Assembly: GCF_014695775.1 (NCBI RefSeq)
Contig: NZ_JACJOX010000011.1
Coordinates: 1 to 64,000, forward strand
Source of the DNA: Leptolyngbya sp. FACHB-60
GTDB taxonomy: Bacteria > Cyanobacteriota > Cyanobacteriia > Phormidesmidales > Phormidesmidaceae
Reading direction: 5' to 3'
Length of the DNA: 64,000 nucleotides
Shown here: positions 26,081 through 35,097 of the stretch, in pieces
Position numbering within the stretch: position 1 is the first letter of the stretch
Layout of the letters: the number at the start of each line of letters is the position of its first letter
Translations under genes and position numbers: made by a program
The notes under the pieces: generated by a model
What the model saw: only the letters and a program-made list of their open reading frames with translations
Told to the model about the DNA's origin: nothing
Database searches by the model: none

Positions 26081-27097
26081 ATGGAACGCAATCAGTTTCG
26101 CATCGGCACGTTTAATCTCAACAACCTGATGCTGCCTGATCGCGAGTTTTACCCCGGCGAAGTCCATTCTCAGGTCAACTACCTCAAAAAGCTCACCTGG
26201 ATTGGGGCTCAGCTCGATCGCATGAAGGTCGATATCTGCGGCTTTCAGGAGGTGTTTCATCGGGGGGCGCTGAAAGAAGCGTTGCACCGCAGTGAATATC
26301 ACCAGCAGCACGAGATTGTCATGGCCGAGGGGTTTGGGCGGGGGCCTGGGGTGGCTCTGGCCACTCGGTTTCAGGTTTTGCGGCAGCGGGTCTACGACGA
26401 GTTTCCGCCCGAGAGCGTGCTGGATTTGGAGGGGGCTGAGATCCCCATCCGGCGGTTTTCGCACCCGGTACTAGCGGTCGACCTGGCCCTGACAGAGACG
26501 ATTCACTGCACCGTGTTTGTGGTGCACCTGAAGTCAAAGCGGCCCATGATGACCAACGGTGTCGATCGCAGCGACCCGGTCGAGATTGCTAAGGGCCATG
26601 CCCGCTCGCTGATTCGCCGCACCGCCGAGGCCACTGCCCTGCGGTTTTTGCTGATGGAGGGGCTGCGCGATCGCCGCTATCCGGTAATTGTCATGGGCGA
26701 TGTCAACGACAACCACATCGCCGTTACCACCCAGATCGTAACTGGGCAGCCCCCGTGGGAATCCTGGCCCTACCGCAAAAAAGCCCCCGTGTGGGACGTG
26801 CTGCTCTATCAGGTCAAAGACATTCAGGCCCGACTGGGCTACGGCGACCACTACTACACCCACATTCACAACGGCCACTACGACAGCCTTGACCACATTA
26901 TGGTGAGCGAAGAATTTTCGGTCCAAAACCGCGATCGCATTGGCCAGGTCACCTATGTGTCAGTGTTTAACGACCACCTGTTTGACCAAACCCTGCTAGA
27001 TGAAACGATTGAACCTTGGCAGTCCGATCATGGTCAGGTGGTGGCCACCATTGAGCTCAACCCGCCCCAGTCGGCTCGCCCCCAGCTAGTGGTTTAG
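26081..27097 (+). CDS. Endonuclease/exonuclease/phosphatase family protein
   Basis: A 338-residue EEP-superfamily hydrolase. Metal-site motifs in order: IGTFNLNNL (8-16), CGFQEVF (Glu), FVVHLKSK, VMGDVNDNH (Asp/Asn), SLDHIMVS and the final SDHGQVVA His. Family members cut phosphodiester bonds in nucleic acids or act on phospholipids and inositol phosphates; the substrate cannot be told here. No signal peptide is visible, so it is probably cytoplasmic. It may be co-transcribed with the MscS gene. Confidence 0.88.
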   Translation: MERNQFRIGTFNLNNLMLPDREFYPGEVHSQVNYLKKLTWIGAQLDRMKVDICGFQEVFHRGALKEALHRSEYHQQHEIVMAEGFGRGPGVALATRFQVLRQRVYDEFPPESVLDLEGAEIPIRRFSHPVLAVDLALTETIHCTVFVVHLKSKRPMMTNGVDRSDPVEIAKGHARSLIRRTAEATALRFLLMEGLRDRRYPVIVMGDVNDNHIAVTTQIVTGQPPWESWPYRKKAPVWDVLLYQVKDIQARLGYGDHYYTHIHNGHYDSLDHIMVSEEFSVQNRDRIGQVTYVSVFNDHLFDQTLLDETIEPWQSDHGQVVATIELNPPQSARPQLVV

Positions 27098-27515
27098 CGC
27101 AGTCGTCAAGCGAATCGCCAACGTGTCAGTTTCAGGCATCAGTTCCAGTTAGATAGTGCATTAAGGCTATAAAGCCCTACCCGCTGCAAAGTGTTCAGAG
27201 GCTTCAAAGTTTTTAATAGTTGGGCGGGCGGGCTTGATTGCGCTGGTGTTGCAAGGTGCACTGAGTCGTCATAGAGGCGACTCCGGGACGGAGACTCGTT
27301 CCGAGGCAGCCCCCGTTTCTGAGATGCCGTAGACTTTACGCTTCGCGAATCGCCAAAGTCACCAAAAGCCTGATCTGCTTTGGCCCGCCTACTTTGGCCC
27401 ACTCTAACCACGAAATGTAAATCGCCCTAGTATAAGTGCTCCGCCCGGTGTCACACTAAATAGTGACCATAGGTTTATCCACCGCTGCTGGGTAAATCGT
27501 TTCTACGAGGTGTCT
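27098..27515. other. 418-base gap with a split palindromic repeat
   Basis: It holds GGCGACTCCGGGACGGA (27276-27292) and CGCTTCGCGAATCGCC (27339-27354), the two halves of the palindrome found inside the RmlD-like gene, separated by 46 unrelated bases. The end of the gap should contain the promoter of the GH57 gene. No gene is seen. Confidence 0.6.
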
Positions 27516-29009
27516 ATGACCGGTGCTGTGCTCTCCCCAATAGACTGGCCCGCCCTTGAAGACGGGCTGCCCCCGCTGTCGGGTCGAGAGGCCGATATCG
27601 CCGGTATTATGGCTAACCCAGAGCCGGTGTTTTTGCCCCGCACCAACCTAAATCTGGCCGATATTTCGGCGGGCTTTGCGATCGCCCTGCACATGCACCA
27701 GCCCACCATTCCTGCCGGGGCTACGGGTGAGCTCATCAACCACCTCCAGTACATGTTTGAGCACCCTTACGACGGGGATAACCACAACGCCGGCACCTTC
27801 GCCTACTGCTACGCCCGCCTGGGCGACTTTATTCCAGAACTGGTGAATAACGGCTGCAACCCCCGCGTCATGCTCGACTACTCGGGCACGCTGCTGTGGG
27901 GCCTACAGCAGATGGACCGGCAAGATATTTTGGCTAAGCTGCGCCGTCTGGCCTGTGACCCCACCTACCAACCCTACGTCGAATGGCTGGGCACCTGCTG
28001 GGGCCACGCGGTGGTGCCCTCGACCCCCGTACCCGACCTCAAGCTGCACATTCGCGCCTGGCAGCACCACTTTGCCGCTCTGTTTGGGGCCGAAGCCCTG
28101 GCCCGCGTGCGGGGTTTCTCACCACCAGAGATGCACCTGCCCAACCATCCCGACGTGCTCTACGCCTTTGTTAAAACCCTCAAAGACTGCGGCTACCGCT
28201 GGATGCTGGTGCAAGAGCACACGGTGGAATCGGTAGAGGGGCATGGCCTGTCGCAGCCCCACCTGCCCCACCGCCTGGTCGCCCGCAACGCCCAGGGCGA
28301 AGTTGAAGAAATTGTGGTGCTGATCAAAACCCAAGGGTCTGACACCAAGCTGGTGGGTCAGATGCAGCCCTACTGGGAGGCCAAGACCTTGAGCCAAGCT
28401 GCCCTCGGCAATGCCACAGTGCCGCAGCTAGTCAGCCAAATCAGCGATGGCGAAAACGGTGGCGTGATGATGAATGAGTTCCCCAGCGCCTTTATGCGAT
28501 CGTGGTACGAAATGCGCGACCAGGGGGGCGGTCATCGGGGCGTGGTGGGCTTCAACGGCACCGAATATCTGGAACTGTTGGCAGCGGCGGGGGCTGGACC
28601 AGAGACCTTCCCGATCTGTCAGGCAGTTGGGCAATCCCGTCTATGGCAGGCTATGGGTGATGCCAGCGGCCCTGAGGCAGTGGCGGGGGCGATCGCATCC
28701 CTCCGCGCCGAAGACAGCAATTTTTCAATGGAAGGCGGGTCTTGGACGGGCGATCGCAGCTGGGTGCAGGGCTACGACAACGTGCTCGACCCCATGCAGC
28801 GCCTGTCGGCCCAGTTTCACCAAACCATGGCTCGTCAACCCGAGCGGGGCGATGCCCTAGAGCGCCAGCACCGCTACCGCAATGCCCTAATTCACAATCT
28901 GCTGCTGCAAACCAGCTGCTTTCGCTACTGGGGTCAGGGCACCTGGACGGGCTACGCCGAGGAACTCTACCGTCGCGGTCAGGCCATATTGGCCCACGAC
29001 TTTGCTTAA
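27516..29009 (+). CDS. Glycoside hydrolase family 57 protein
   Basis: A 497-residue GH57 enzyme. LHMHQP (about residue 55) is the hallmark first conserved region. GFSPPEMHLPN carries the probable nucleophile Glu, and SDGENGGVMMNEF the probable acid/base region. GH57 members hydrolyse or transfer alpha-glucans and other alpha-glycosides. I chose ATG 27516 because GAGG sits 5 bases upstream; the GTG at 27510 overlaps that site. A GT81-like glycosyltransferase gene follows 113 bases later on the same strand, suggesting the two make and trim the same glucoside. Confidence 0.85.
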   Translation: MTGAVLSPIDWPALEDGLPPLSGREADIAGIMANPEPVFLPRTNLNLADISAGFAIALHMHQPTIPAGATGELINHLQYMFEHPYDGDNHNAGTFAYCYARLGDFIPELVNNGCNPRVMLDYSGTLLWGLQQMDRQDILAKLRRLACDPTYQPYVEWLGTCWGHAVVPSTPVPDLKLHIRAWQHHFAALFGAEALARVRGFSPPEMHLPNHPDVLYAFVKTLKDCGYRWMLVQEHTVESVEGHGLSQPHLPHRLVARNAQGEVEEIVVLIKTQGSDTKLVGQMQPYWEAKTLSQAALGNATVPQLVSQISDGENGGVMMNEFPSAFMRSWYEMRDQGGGHRGVVGFNGTEYLELLAAAGAGPETFPICQAVGQSRLWQAMGDASGPEAVAGAIASLRAEDSNFSMEGGSWTGDRSWVQGYDNVLDPMQRLSAQFHQTMARQPERGDALERQHRYRNALIHNLLLQTSCFRYWGQGTWTGYAEELYRRGQAILAHDFA

Positions 29010-29122
29010 GGTGCGATCTTCTATAGACGCCTGGCGATGTTCGAGCATCGGGTAGTGATTCAGACATCTTGCGATCGCCACTTATCCCTATGATGAGACC
29101 TAGCATTTAGGGATATCAGGGT

Positions 29123-30382
29123 ATGGACTATAAGCAAGAGCTAATCACCACAATCCACGACCTGGGATACGATTTCGAGCGTTTAGAGCAGCGTCTCACC
29201 GAACTTAGCCAAACCAACCCTACTGCCGTGCTGATTCCATCGCTCTATGAAGAGCTAGAGCGCCCGGCCCTGGCCACCATTCGCGACCACCTCAGCCACT
29301 CCCCGTTTGTCAACAACGTCATTGTCTGCCTCTATGCCGATACCTTTGAGCAGTACCGCCATGCGGTGCAGTTCTTCGAGCCGCTGCCCCAGCCCACCTT
29401 TGTCCTGTGGGAAAATGGCCCGCGCATTACCGACATTCTGCAAACCCTCAAAGACAAAGGGCTAGACCTGCTGCGGTTTAAGGGCAAAGGCCGCGCTGTG
29501 TGGCTCGGGTTAGGGGTGGCTTCTCTGCATGCAGCGGCGATCGCGCTCCACGATGCCGACATCGTCACCTACGATCGCGCCTACCCCCTCAAGCTGCTCT
29601 ATCCCCTGCTAGAGCAAGACTTTGGCATTGCTTTCAGCAAAGCGTATTACGCTCGCGTAGGCGGCGATCCCCGCAGCATGCACGGTCGGGTGACCCGGCT
29701 TTTTGTTACCCCGCTGATCACCTCACTGATGGAGCTGTTTGGCTACCGCGACTACCTGCGTTATCTCGACGCCTATCGCTACCCCCTCTCGGGTGAGTTT
29801 GCCCTCTCCGCCGACCTAGCGCTGACAACCCGCATTCCCGGCAACTGGGGGTTAGAAGTAGGTCTGCTGGCCGAGGTCTATCGCAACGTGGCCCTCAAGC
29901 GCATTGCCCAAATTGACCTGGGCGTTTTTGAGCACAAACACCAGACCCTAGGCAGCTCAACCAACTCAGGGCTGCAAAAAATGTGTCGCGACATTTTGCA
30001 GTCGGTGTTTAGAACTCTGACCGAAACTGAGCAAGTGGTGATTGGCCAAGACCACATTCGCGCCCTGCGGATTAAGTACCGCCGCGAGGCCCAAAACCTC
30101 GCCCGTCAGTATTTCGTCGATGCTCGCTTCAACGGTCTAGAGTACGATCGCCACCAAGAAGAGATCACCATCGAAACCTTTGAACAGGTCATCCTTGAAG
30201 CCGGCAACCAGTACCTCGACGACCCCACCGGTACTCAAATTCCCGACTGGACTCGTGCCCTAGCTGTCATCCCCGACCTGCGTGAGCAGCTACTCGATGC
30301 CATTCTCTCAGATATGGCCCAGGCGCGATCGGCCCCAGCACCAGTGGCGGATGCCACTGCCATGGCATCCGCCGTCTATTAA
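29123..30382 (+). CDS. GT81-like glycosyltransferase (GpgS-like)
   Basis: A 419-residue GT-A type glycosyltransferase resembling glucosyl-3-phosphoglycerate synthases. Features: ALIPSLYEELERPAL-type N-terminal strand (about 36-50), KGRAVWLGLGVASLHAAAI, the metal-binding ALHDADIVTYDRAYP (DAD near residue 150), and LSGEFALSADLA. GpgS transfers glucose from a nucleotide sugar to 3-phosphoglycerate, the first step to the osmolyte glucosylglycerate. The assignment to GpgS rather than a neighbouring GT81 activity is inference. No matching phosphatase gene (gpgP) is adjacent. Confidence 0.8.
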   Translation: MDYKQELITTIHDLGYDFERLEQRLTELSQTNPTAVLIPSLYEELERPALATIRDHLSHSPFVNNVIVCLYADTFEQYRHAVQFFEPLPQPTFVLWENGPRITDILQTLKDKGLDLLRFKGKGRAVWLGLGVASLHAAAIALHDADIVTYDRAYPLKLLYPLLEQDFGIAFSKAYYARVGGDPRSMHGRVTRLFVTPLITSLMELFGYRDYLRYLDAYRYPLSGEFALSADLALTTRIPGNWGLEVGLLAEVYRNVALKRIAQIDLGVFEHKHQTLGSSTNSGLQKMCRDILQSVFRTLTETEQVVIGQDHIRALRIKYRREAQNLARQYFVDARFNGLEYDRHQEEITIETFEQVILEAGNQYLDDPTGTQIPDWTRALAVIPDLREQLLDAILSDMAQARSAPAPVADATAMASAVY

Positions 30383-30429
30383 TCAATTGCCCATGATCAC
30401 CTGTCGGTAATCAACGGGGCATGGCGTGC

Positions 30430-31221
30430 CTAGGCCGGTTTCTTTTTGGGCACGTTGCTAGTGCTGCTCATGCTGGCCGGTAGCTCATTGCGGCTGCGCA
30501 ATGTTACGTTGGCCCCTTCGCTCGATTGTTCAATCACTAGCAGAGGGGTGGGCTTGGCTTTTTGATCCCAATGCATGTTGGCAATGCGGCCTTGGATAGT
30601 GGGCTGCCAGTGGGTTTCTTCGGCATCAGGGCTCATAAAGTTTTCAATGCATTCGACCAGCTGACCGATGGTCGAAGAAGTGGCCTGGGTCGGTAGCTTG
30701 GCCAGTCTAATTTGAATGCGAAACAGCACCCGTTTTTTTGCGATCGGGTTGTCTTGGGGAGCATACTCAACGTCAAAGATCTCATCCACCACGCGGGGCT
30801 TGCTGGCAACACCAATCAGCCCTTCTTCAGCCTGGCGGGGACGCAGAGCGACGCTAATTTTTTGCTTAACCTTGACCTTGAGCTGGTTCACAATCGACGT
30901 ATGGAAATGCTCTTCGTCCATGCGCATGCGCAGGTAGTCGAGGTTAAATTCGCGAGAGTGAATTAGGTCAGGGTTTTGCTCCATCTTGCTGATGGTTTTG
31001 AGAGCTAGCTTGACCTTTTTTTGCAGCTCTTGATTTTTGTAGGATTCAAATTTGAGCTGCTTTAGCAGATGGCGCGTTTGCAGGTAAGAATAGACACCCA
31101 ACCCTAGCAATAGCATTAGCAACCCCCCAGACGAGAGCATCCAAAGGTTATCAAGCTGGGGCCGACTGGCGGCGGGCGCTTGGGCAAGGGTTGAATGCAC
31201 CAGAACTGTGGAAGTTTTCAT
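30430..31221 (-). CDS. Membrane-anchored protein of unknown function
   Basis: A 263-residue protein with one N-terminal membrane helix (LLMLLLGLGVYSYLQ, about 32-46), a coiled-coil stretch (LLKQLKFESYKNQELQKK), and a roughly 160-residue soluble domain. That domain has repeated basic/hydrophobic strands (VNQLKVKVKQKISVALRP, RVLFRIQIRLAKLP) and a Ser/Lys-rich tail. I believe it is conserved in cyanobacteria but do not know a domain name. ATG 31221 is preferred over the GTG at 31233. It converges with the glycosyltransferase gene. Confidence 0.75.
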   Translation of the reverse strand: MKTSTVLVHSTLAQAPAASRPQLDNLWMLSSGGLLMLLLGLGVYSYLQTRHLLKQLKFESYKNQELQKKVKLALKTISKMEQNPDLIHSREFNLDYLRMRMDEEHFHTSIVNQLKVKVKQKISVALRPRQAEEGLIGVASKPRVVDEIFDVEYAPQDNPIAKKRVLFRIQIRLAKLPTQATSSTIGQLVECIENFMSPDAEETHWQPTIQGRIANMHWDQKAKPTPLLVIEQSSEGANVTLRSRNELPASMSSTSNVPKKKPA

Positions 31222-31399
31222 GGCTATTTGCACTAGGCGATTACGGTTATACCTATAGTTCCCCCAACATAACCCGGTTTAATCTGCGTCTGTAAAGAAT
31301 CGCCAAGATTTCTAATAAGCTTGAAACAAGCCTACGTGATTTTACAGCTCTCTTTCATGTTTAAAGAAAAGCAACTATGGCCATAGAAATGGGCGGGGG

Positions 31400-31588
31400 C
31401 TAGCTCTTTTTGGGGCGAGCTTTCCAGGTACCGCCATAGCGATAGCTGGCGTTTTGCTCGCGTTGAGTTTTTTGGCAGTGGGGGCAGGCCAATACCCAGG
31501 TTGCTCCAGGGGCGCACTGAATGCGGTACCGCACTGTTGCCGGAGCCTGACACAGATCGCAGGGCTTGGCCTGCAGATGAGATGCCAC
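31400..31588 (-). CDS. Small zinc-ribbon-like protein
   Basis: A 62-residue protein with two CxxC pairs (CDLC at 10-13 and CPHC at 35-38), an extra Cys at 25, and a basic tail ending KARPKKS. The spacing fits a small zinc ribbon. It starts at GTG 31588, four bases after the stop of the TIGR03643 gene, so the two are very likely one operon. Function unknown. Confidence 0.6.
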   Translation of the reverse strand: MASHLQAKPCDLCQAPATVRYRIQCAPGATWVLACPHCQKTQREQNASYRYGGTWKARPKKS

Positions 31589-31592
31589 GCCT

Positions 31593-31844
31593 CTATTTTT
31601 GGTTAGCCGACTTAAACCGACCTAGGGCAAAGTCTCGCTTGTGCTGATGCTTGGTATTGCGCCCCGTCACCCGCTTGCGCCACAGGCGAAAACTTGAGGG
31701 CTGCATGTAGCAACGCATGATAGCAATCACCTGTTTCTCTGCTAGCCCGAACTGAATCTCAATGGCCTCAAAGGATGTGCGATCTTCCCAGGCCATTTCG
31801 ATGACGCGGTCAATGATGTGTAGGTCGAACTTAGGGCGGGCCAT
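31593..31844 (-). CDS. TIGR03643 family protein
   Basis: An 83-residue helical protein. The first half (IIDRVIEMAWEDRTSFEAI, FGLAEKQVIAIMR) looks like a helix-turn-helix, and the second half (SSFRLWRKRVTGRNTKHQHK) is strongly basic. This pattern is the TIGR03643 (DUF2805) family, whose function is unknown but whose shape suggests nucleic acid binding. ATG 31844. The zinc-ribbon gene follows directly. Confidence 0.8.
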   Translation of the reverse strand: MARPKFDLHIIDRVIEMAWEDRTSFEAIEIQFGLAEKQVIAIMRCYMQPSSFRLWRKRVTGRNTKHQHKRDFALGRFKSANQK

Positions 31845-32138
31845 AGGCGATCGGGAGGGGATATCGAGCAGAGTCAGCTTTGCTACCGCAACGAATCTAT
31901 GGAGGCCAGCGCAACAGAGGGAAGGCTTGGCGCAGGGGCATCAGCTAGCAGCAACGATGGACCGTCAATAGCGATCGCACTTCCCCCTAAAGACAGCTGT
32001 GCTAAGGAATGCGGTGAACTGTTCAGCTCAGTAATTCTCACTGTCTTGCTAACTTTGCGGTCATTAAGTCAAATTTTTGCGTCATTATAGAGAGTCATAC
32101 GGTTTACCGCTGAGATTGAGTCGCGATCGCGCCTACCT

Positions 32139-32642
32139 ATGAAACCCGGCAGCAAATATTATCCTTTATTCAATCACCTGAAGACCTCTGGCAAAGCCGA
32201 AGTTTTGCTGACCTTTGCCGACATTGAGGCCTTGCTCGGGAACCCGCTACCTCACTCAGCTGTTGAGCGCAAAAACTGGTGGAGTAACCGCGACACCCCC
32301 GCCGCTCTCCAGGCTGGAGCCTGGGTCGGAGCGGGCTACCACGTTCACGAGATTGATGTAGAGACCAAAACCGTTACCTTTCGCAAGTTTGAGGCTCAGT
32401 ACAAAATCGAGCAAAAAGACGGCAAAATCATTTGGCAGCAAGATGCCATCCGCGCCCTGCGCAAGCATATGGGCCTTACCCAAATGGAGTTTGCTGAGCA
32501 GATGGGCGTGCGCCGCCAAACCGTCAGCGAATGGGAAAACGGTGTCTATGACCCTGATCGCAGCACCGCTAAATTTCTAGAGCTGATAGCTAAACACGCC
32601 AACTTCACCGCGCCTCTACCCGAAGATCCTCAAAGCCTCTGA
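32139..32642 (+). CDS. XRE-family transcription regulator with DUF7662-like N-terminus
   Basis: A 167-residue protein in two parts. Residues 1-85 (YYPLFNHLKTSGKAEVLLTF, then EALLGNPLP and NWWSN) look like the DUF7662-type domain, possibly for DNA or ligand binding. Residues 100-155 are a Cro/C1-type helix-turn-helix (RKHMGLTQMEFAEQMGVRRQ, TVSEWENG). It is probably a DNA-binding regulator; the target is unknown. It may regulate its own gene, since no operon partner exists. Confidence 0.8.
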   Translation: MKPGSKYYPLFNHLKTSGKAEVLLTFADIEALLGNPLPHSAVERKNWWSNRDTPAALQAGAWVGAGYHVHEIDVETKTVTFRKFEAQYKIEQKDGKIIWQQDAIRALRKHMGLTQMEFAEQMGVRRQTVSEWENGVYDPDRSTAKFLELIAKHANFTAPLPEDPQSL

Positions 32643-32726
32643 CCGCTGTCTGCCCAGCGATCGCGACAAGCAACGGATCGCAGTTAAAGCTAGTGATTTG
32701 TTCTATTTGCTCAATGCACCTTCTGG

Positions 32727-34946
32727 CTAGGGCTGAGTTTTCTCCCCATGCTCTAGCAACTGTTCGATCGTCGTTAACCGATGCTGCCACGATCGCAGCC
32801 TATAGCCACTATTCGCCGTATCCACCGACATCCTTTGATTCACCGAGGTGCGTACCCTAGCCAGTCCAGCTTTCACATTTTCCAGATTGCGATGGGATGG
32901 CTCTTGGGCCAGGGCGTCAAACTTGCTGCCCAGGTCATTGACCTCGCCAATCCAAGGTTCTAAGGCATTGCGATCCATCCAGAGGCGCTGGTGGGTCAGC
33001 AGCCAGCTCCACTCGCGCTGGAGGGCAGCATAGCGGCTAGCGGCCATGGCGTAGGGGGCAGTGGGGCCAGGTGGGCTGCCACTCTGGGTTTGGGCCAGCA
33101 CGGTGTTTAGTTCAGTATTTAGATCGGCGGCGGCAAACAGGGCATAGCCGGGGGTGGGCAGGTCGCGGCTGGCCTGCATCTGGTCGAGGGTAGCGGCATT
33201 CGACAGGTTCAGCAGCCGAATCGCCGGGATTACCAGGGTTGAGCCAAAGGATTCATTCACCAGCCAGGGGGAAACAATGCGCTCAAAGCGGCTGGTGTCA
33301 CCCGCGTAACTCATCAGCACAATCCAGTCGAGGTAGTCGGCTCTGGCCCAGGCTCCCCAGTCTTGCTGAATGCGCTGTAGTCGCTCGTGCTCAGGATTGG
33401 CAAACACCGCCGCCGACATCACCAGGCCGGGGTGCTGCCGCCGTAACGTGCTGGAGATGGTTTGCACAAACGAGGTGACTTGCTGCACGCGAAACTCGTT
33501 CCAGCGCTCCCAGAGCACCTGCTGCTGAATTTGCTGATTGCGCCCCATGGCATTGTCGGGCCGGGGATTAATAGTGGCGGGATCGACGCCGGTGATGCTC
33601 TGAAAGCGCCAGCGAGCAACTTCGCCATAGCCGTAGGTGCGGTTGGCTCCAGGGTCTTGAAAGGGGTAGCGAATGTAGTCGAGGTGCAGACCATCAACCT
33701 CATAATTGGTGACGATTTCGGTCATCAGCCGGGTGAGGTAGCTGCGCACTTCGGGGTTGGCGGGGTCTAAGAAAGGCTTGTCTTGTCCCCGGGGAATCAG
33801 GCTGCCGCTGTTGTCGTAGGCGGCCCAGCTGGGGTGCCGGGAAATTAGCGGGCCGGGGTAGTTGGCAGGCTGGTTGAGCAAGCGATTGTGGCGCTGGTTG
33901 CCCGCCGCAAACACCCACACCCAGGCGTGCAGGGTCATGCCCCGCTGGTGAGCCAAATCTACAGCGGCGGCGAGGGGATCCCAGCCTTGGGTAAGGGGAT
34001 TTTGCTCGGGGGCCACCTGGCTGGGGTAGATGGTATAGCCCGCGTTCACAGTTTCAAAGAAAACGGTGTTGATGCCGGCGGCAGCTAGTTTGTCGAAAAT
34101 TTCGCTCAGCCCCTGGGGCGACTTGGCCCGCACAATGGTGCCGCGATCGAGCCACATGGCGCGAATCTCCCCCTGGTTAATGGGGCGCTCGGTGGGGAAG
34201 TTCTCCCATAGGGCGGTGCGGGCGGCTAGCCAGCGATCGCGTACCTCTCTGTGCTTACCGGCCGCCAGCAGCCCATCCCAATCGTTTAAAAGCCGCTGGG
34301 CCTCGCCTAGGGTAGGGTGCAGATAAGCTCCCCGGCCCCCGGCCACATTCACCTGATCGGCGGCAGCGGTGAGCACGGGTGAGCGATCGGGCAGGGCCAG
34401 CGCCGTGGGTGCATCCAGCGAGTTGGCCATGATCAGGGCGCTCTCGAAGCGGCCAATCAGGTTGTTGAGTTCCTGCTGCATGGCCAGAAACACGACTGGG
34501 CTGGGGGGCCGCCCCGTGGGCGATAGCTCAATCACCGCCGGAGCGATCTGCTCAGCAGGGTCACCCGAGGTGGGGCTGGGCGCTTCTACTGTGCCATTGT
34601 CTGAATTGATGGGCTGAACTACCCGGGGCCGCTGGGAGGGAGGCAGTGGCGGCGACAGTGGCACCTCGGTGGGCCGCCGTCCGGGACGGGGAGCAGGCGA
34701 TGGCTCAGCGGTGGGAACCAGGGGAAAGCTCTCTACCTCAGAATCGTCAGTGAGTTCGAGGAAGAGCCCTAGGTTGTCGGGGAGGGCGGCGGCGCTGGCA
34801 GGCTGGTTTTGCCCAGATGGGGTCTCGGCCTGGGCAAAAACCCGCAGCATGGGGAGACCCACCCCGACTAACCCAGCAATGGCTAAAGATCGCCCCCAAA
34901 GGGCCATCGCGACCAGTAAAAGGCCCTTGCCCGACTGCTGTGTCAC
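32727..34946 (-). CDS. GHL10-type glycoside hydrolase-like exported protein
   Basis: A 739-residue protein with a signal peptide (LVAMALWGRSLAIAGLVGVG, processing near FAQA), a Pro-rich linker, a helical region (about 155-250), and a glycosyl hydrolase-like 10 (DUF187, FenI-like) barrel from about residue 263. The barrel opens with IRAMWLDRG and contains GINTVFFETVNAGYTIYPS, HAWVWVFAAG, VDGLHLDYIRYPF and WIVLMSYAGD. Such proteins are thought to act on envelope or exopolysaccharide glycans. The C-terminal 120 residues are helical. The start is GTG 34946, chosen because GGAGGG lies 8 bases upstream. Confidence 0.87.
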   Translation of the reverse strand: MTQQSGKGLLLVAMALWGRSLAIAGLVGVGLPMLRVFAQAETPSGQNQPASAAALPDNLGLFLELTDDSEVESFPLVPTAEPSPAPRPGRRPTEVPLSPPLPPSQRPRVVQPINSDNGTVEAPSPTSGDPAEQIAPAVIELSPTGRPPSPVVFLAMQQELNNLIGRFESALIMANSLDAPTALALPDRSPVLTAAADQVNVAGGRGAYLHPTLGEAQRLLNDWDGLLAAGKHREVRDRWLAARTALWENFPTERPINQGEIRAMWLDRGTIVRAKSPQGLSEIFDKLAAAGINTVFFETVNAGYTIYPSQVAPEQNPLTQGWDPLAAAVDLAHQRGMTLHAWVWVFAAGNQRHNRLLNQPANYPGPLISRHPSWAAYDNSGSLIPRGQDKPFLDPANPEVRSYLTRLMTEIVTNYEVDGLHLDYIRYPFQDPGANRTYGYGEVARWRFQSITGVDPATINPRPDNAMGRNQQIQQQVLWERWNEFRVQQVTSFVQTISSTLRRQHPGLVMSAAVFANPEHERLQRIQQDWGAWARADYLDWIVLMSYAGDTSRFERIVSPWLVNESFGSTLVIPAIRLLNLSNAATLDQMQASRDLPTPGYALFAAADLNTELNTVLAQTQSGSPPGPTAPYAMAASRYAALQREWSWLLTHQRLWMDRNALEPWIGEVNDLGSKFDALAQEPSHRNLENVKAGLARVRTSVNQRMSVDTANSGYRLRSWQHRLTTIEQLLEHGEKTQP

Positions 34947-35097
34947 AATGTCATCCCTCCATCACACGGCGATAATTGTGGCACAGGCTAGCCCATTCGG
35001 TACTGAACCAAAGGCGATCGCCCCAAAGCCGATACAGAGCGGATCCAGATGCGATTCGATCAGCTCCAGGCTCTCTGCCACCTCTTCAGTAAGCCCA

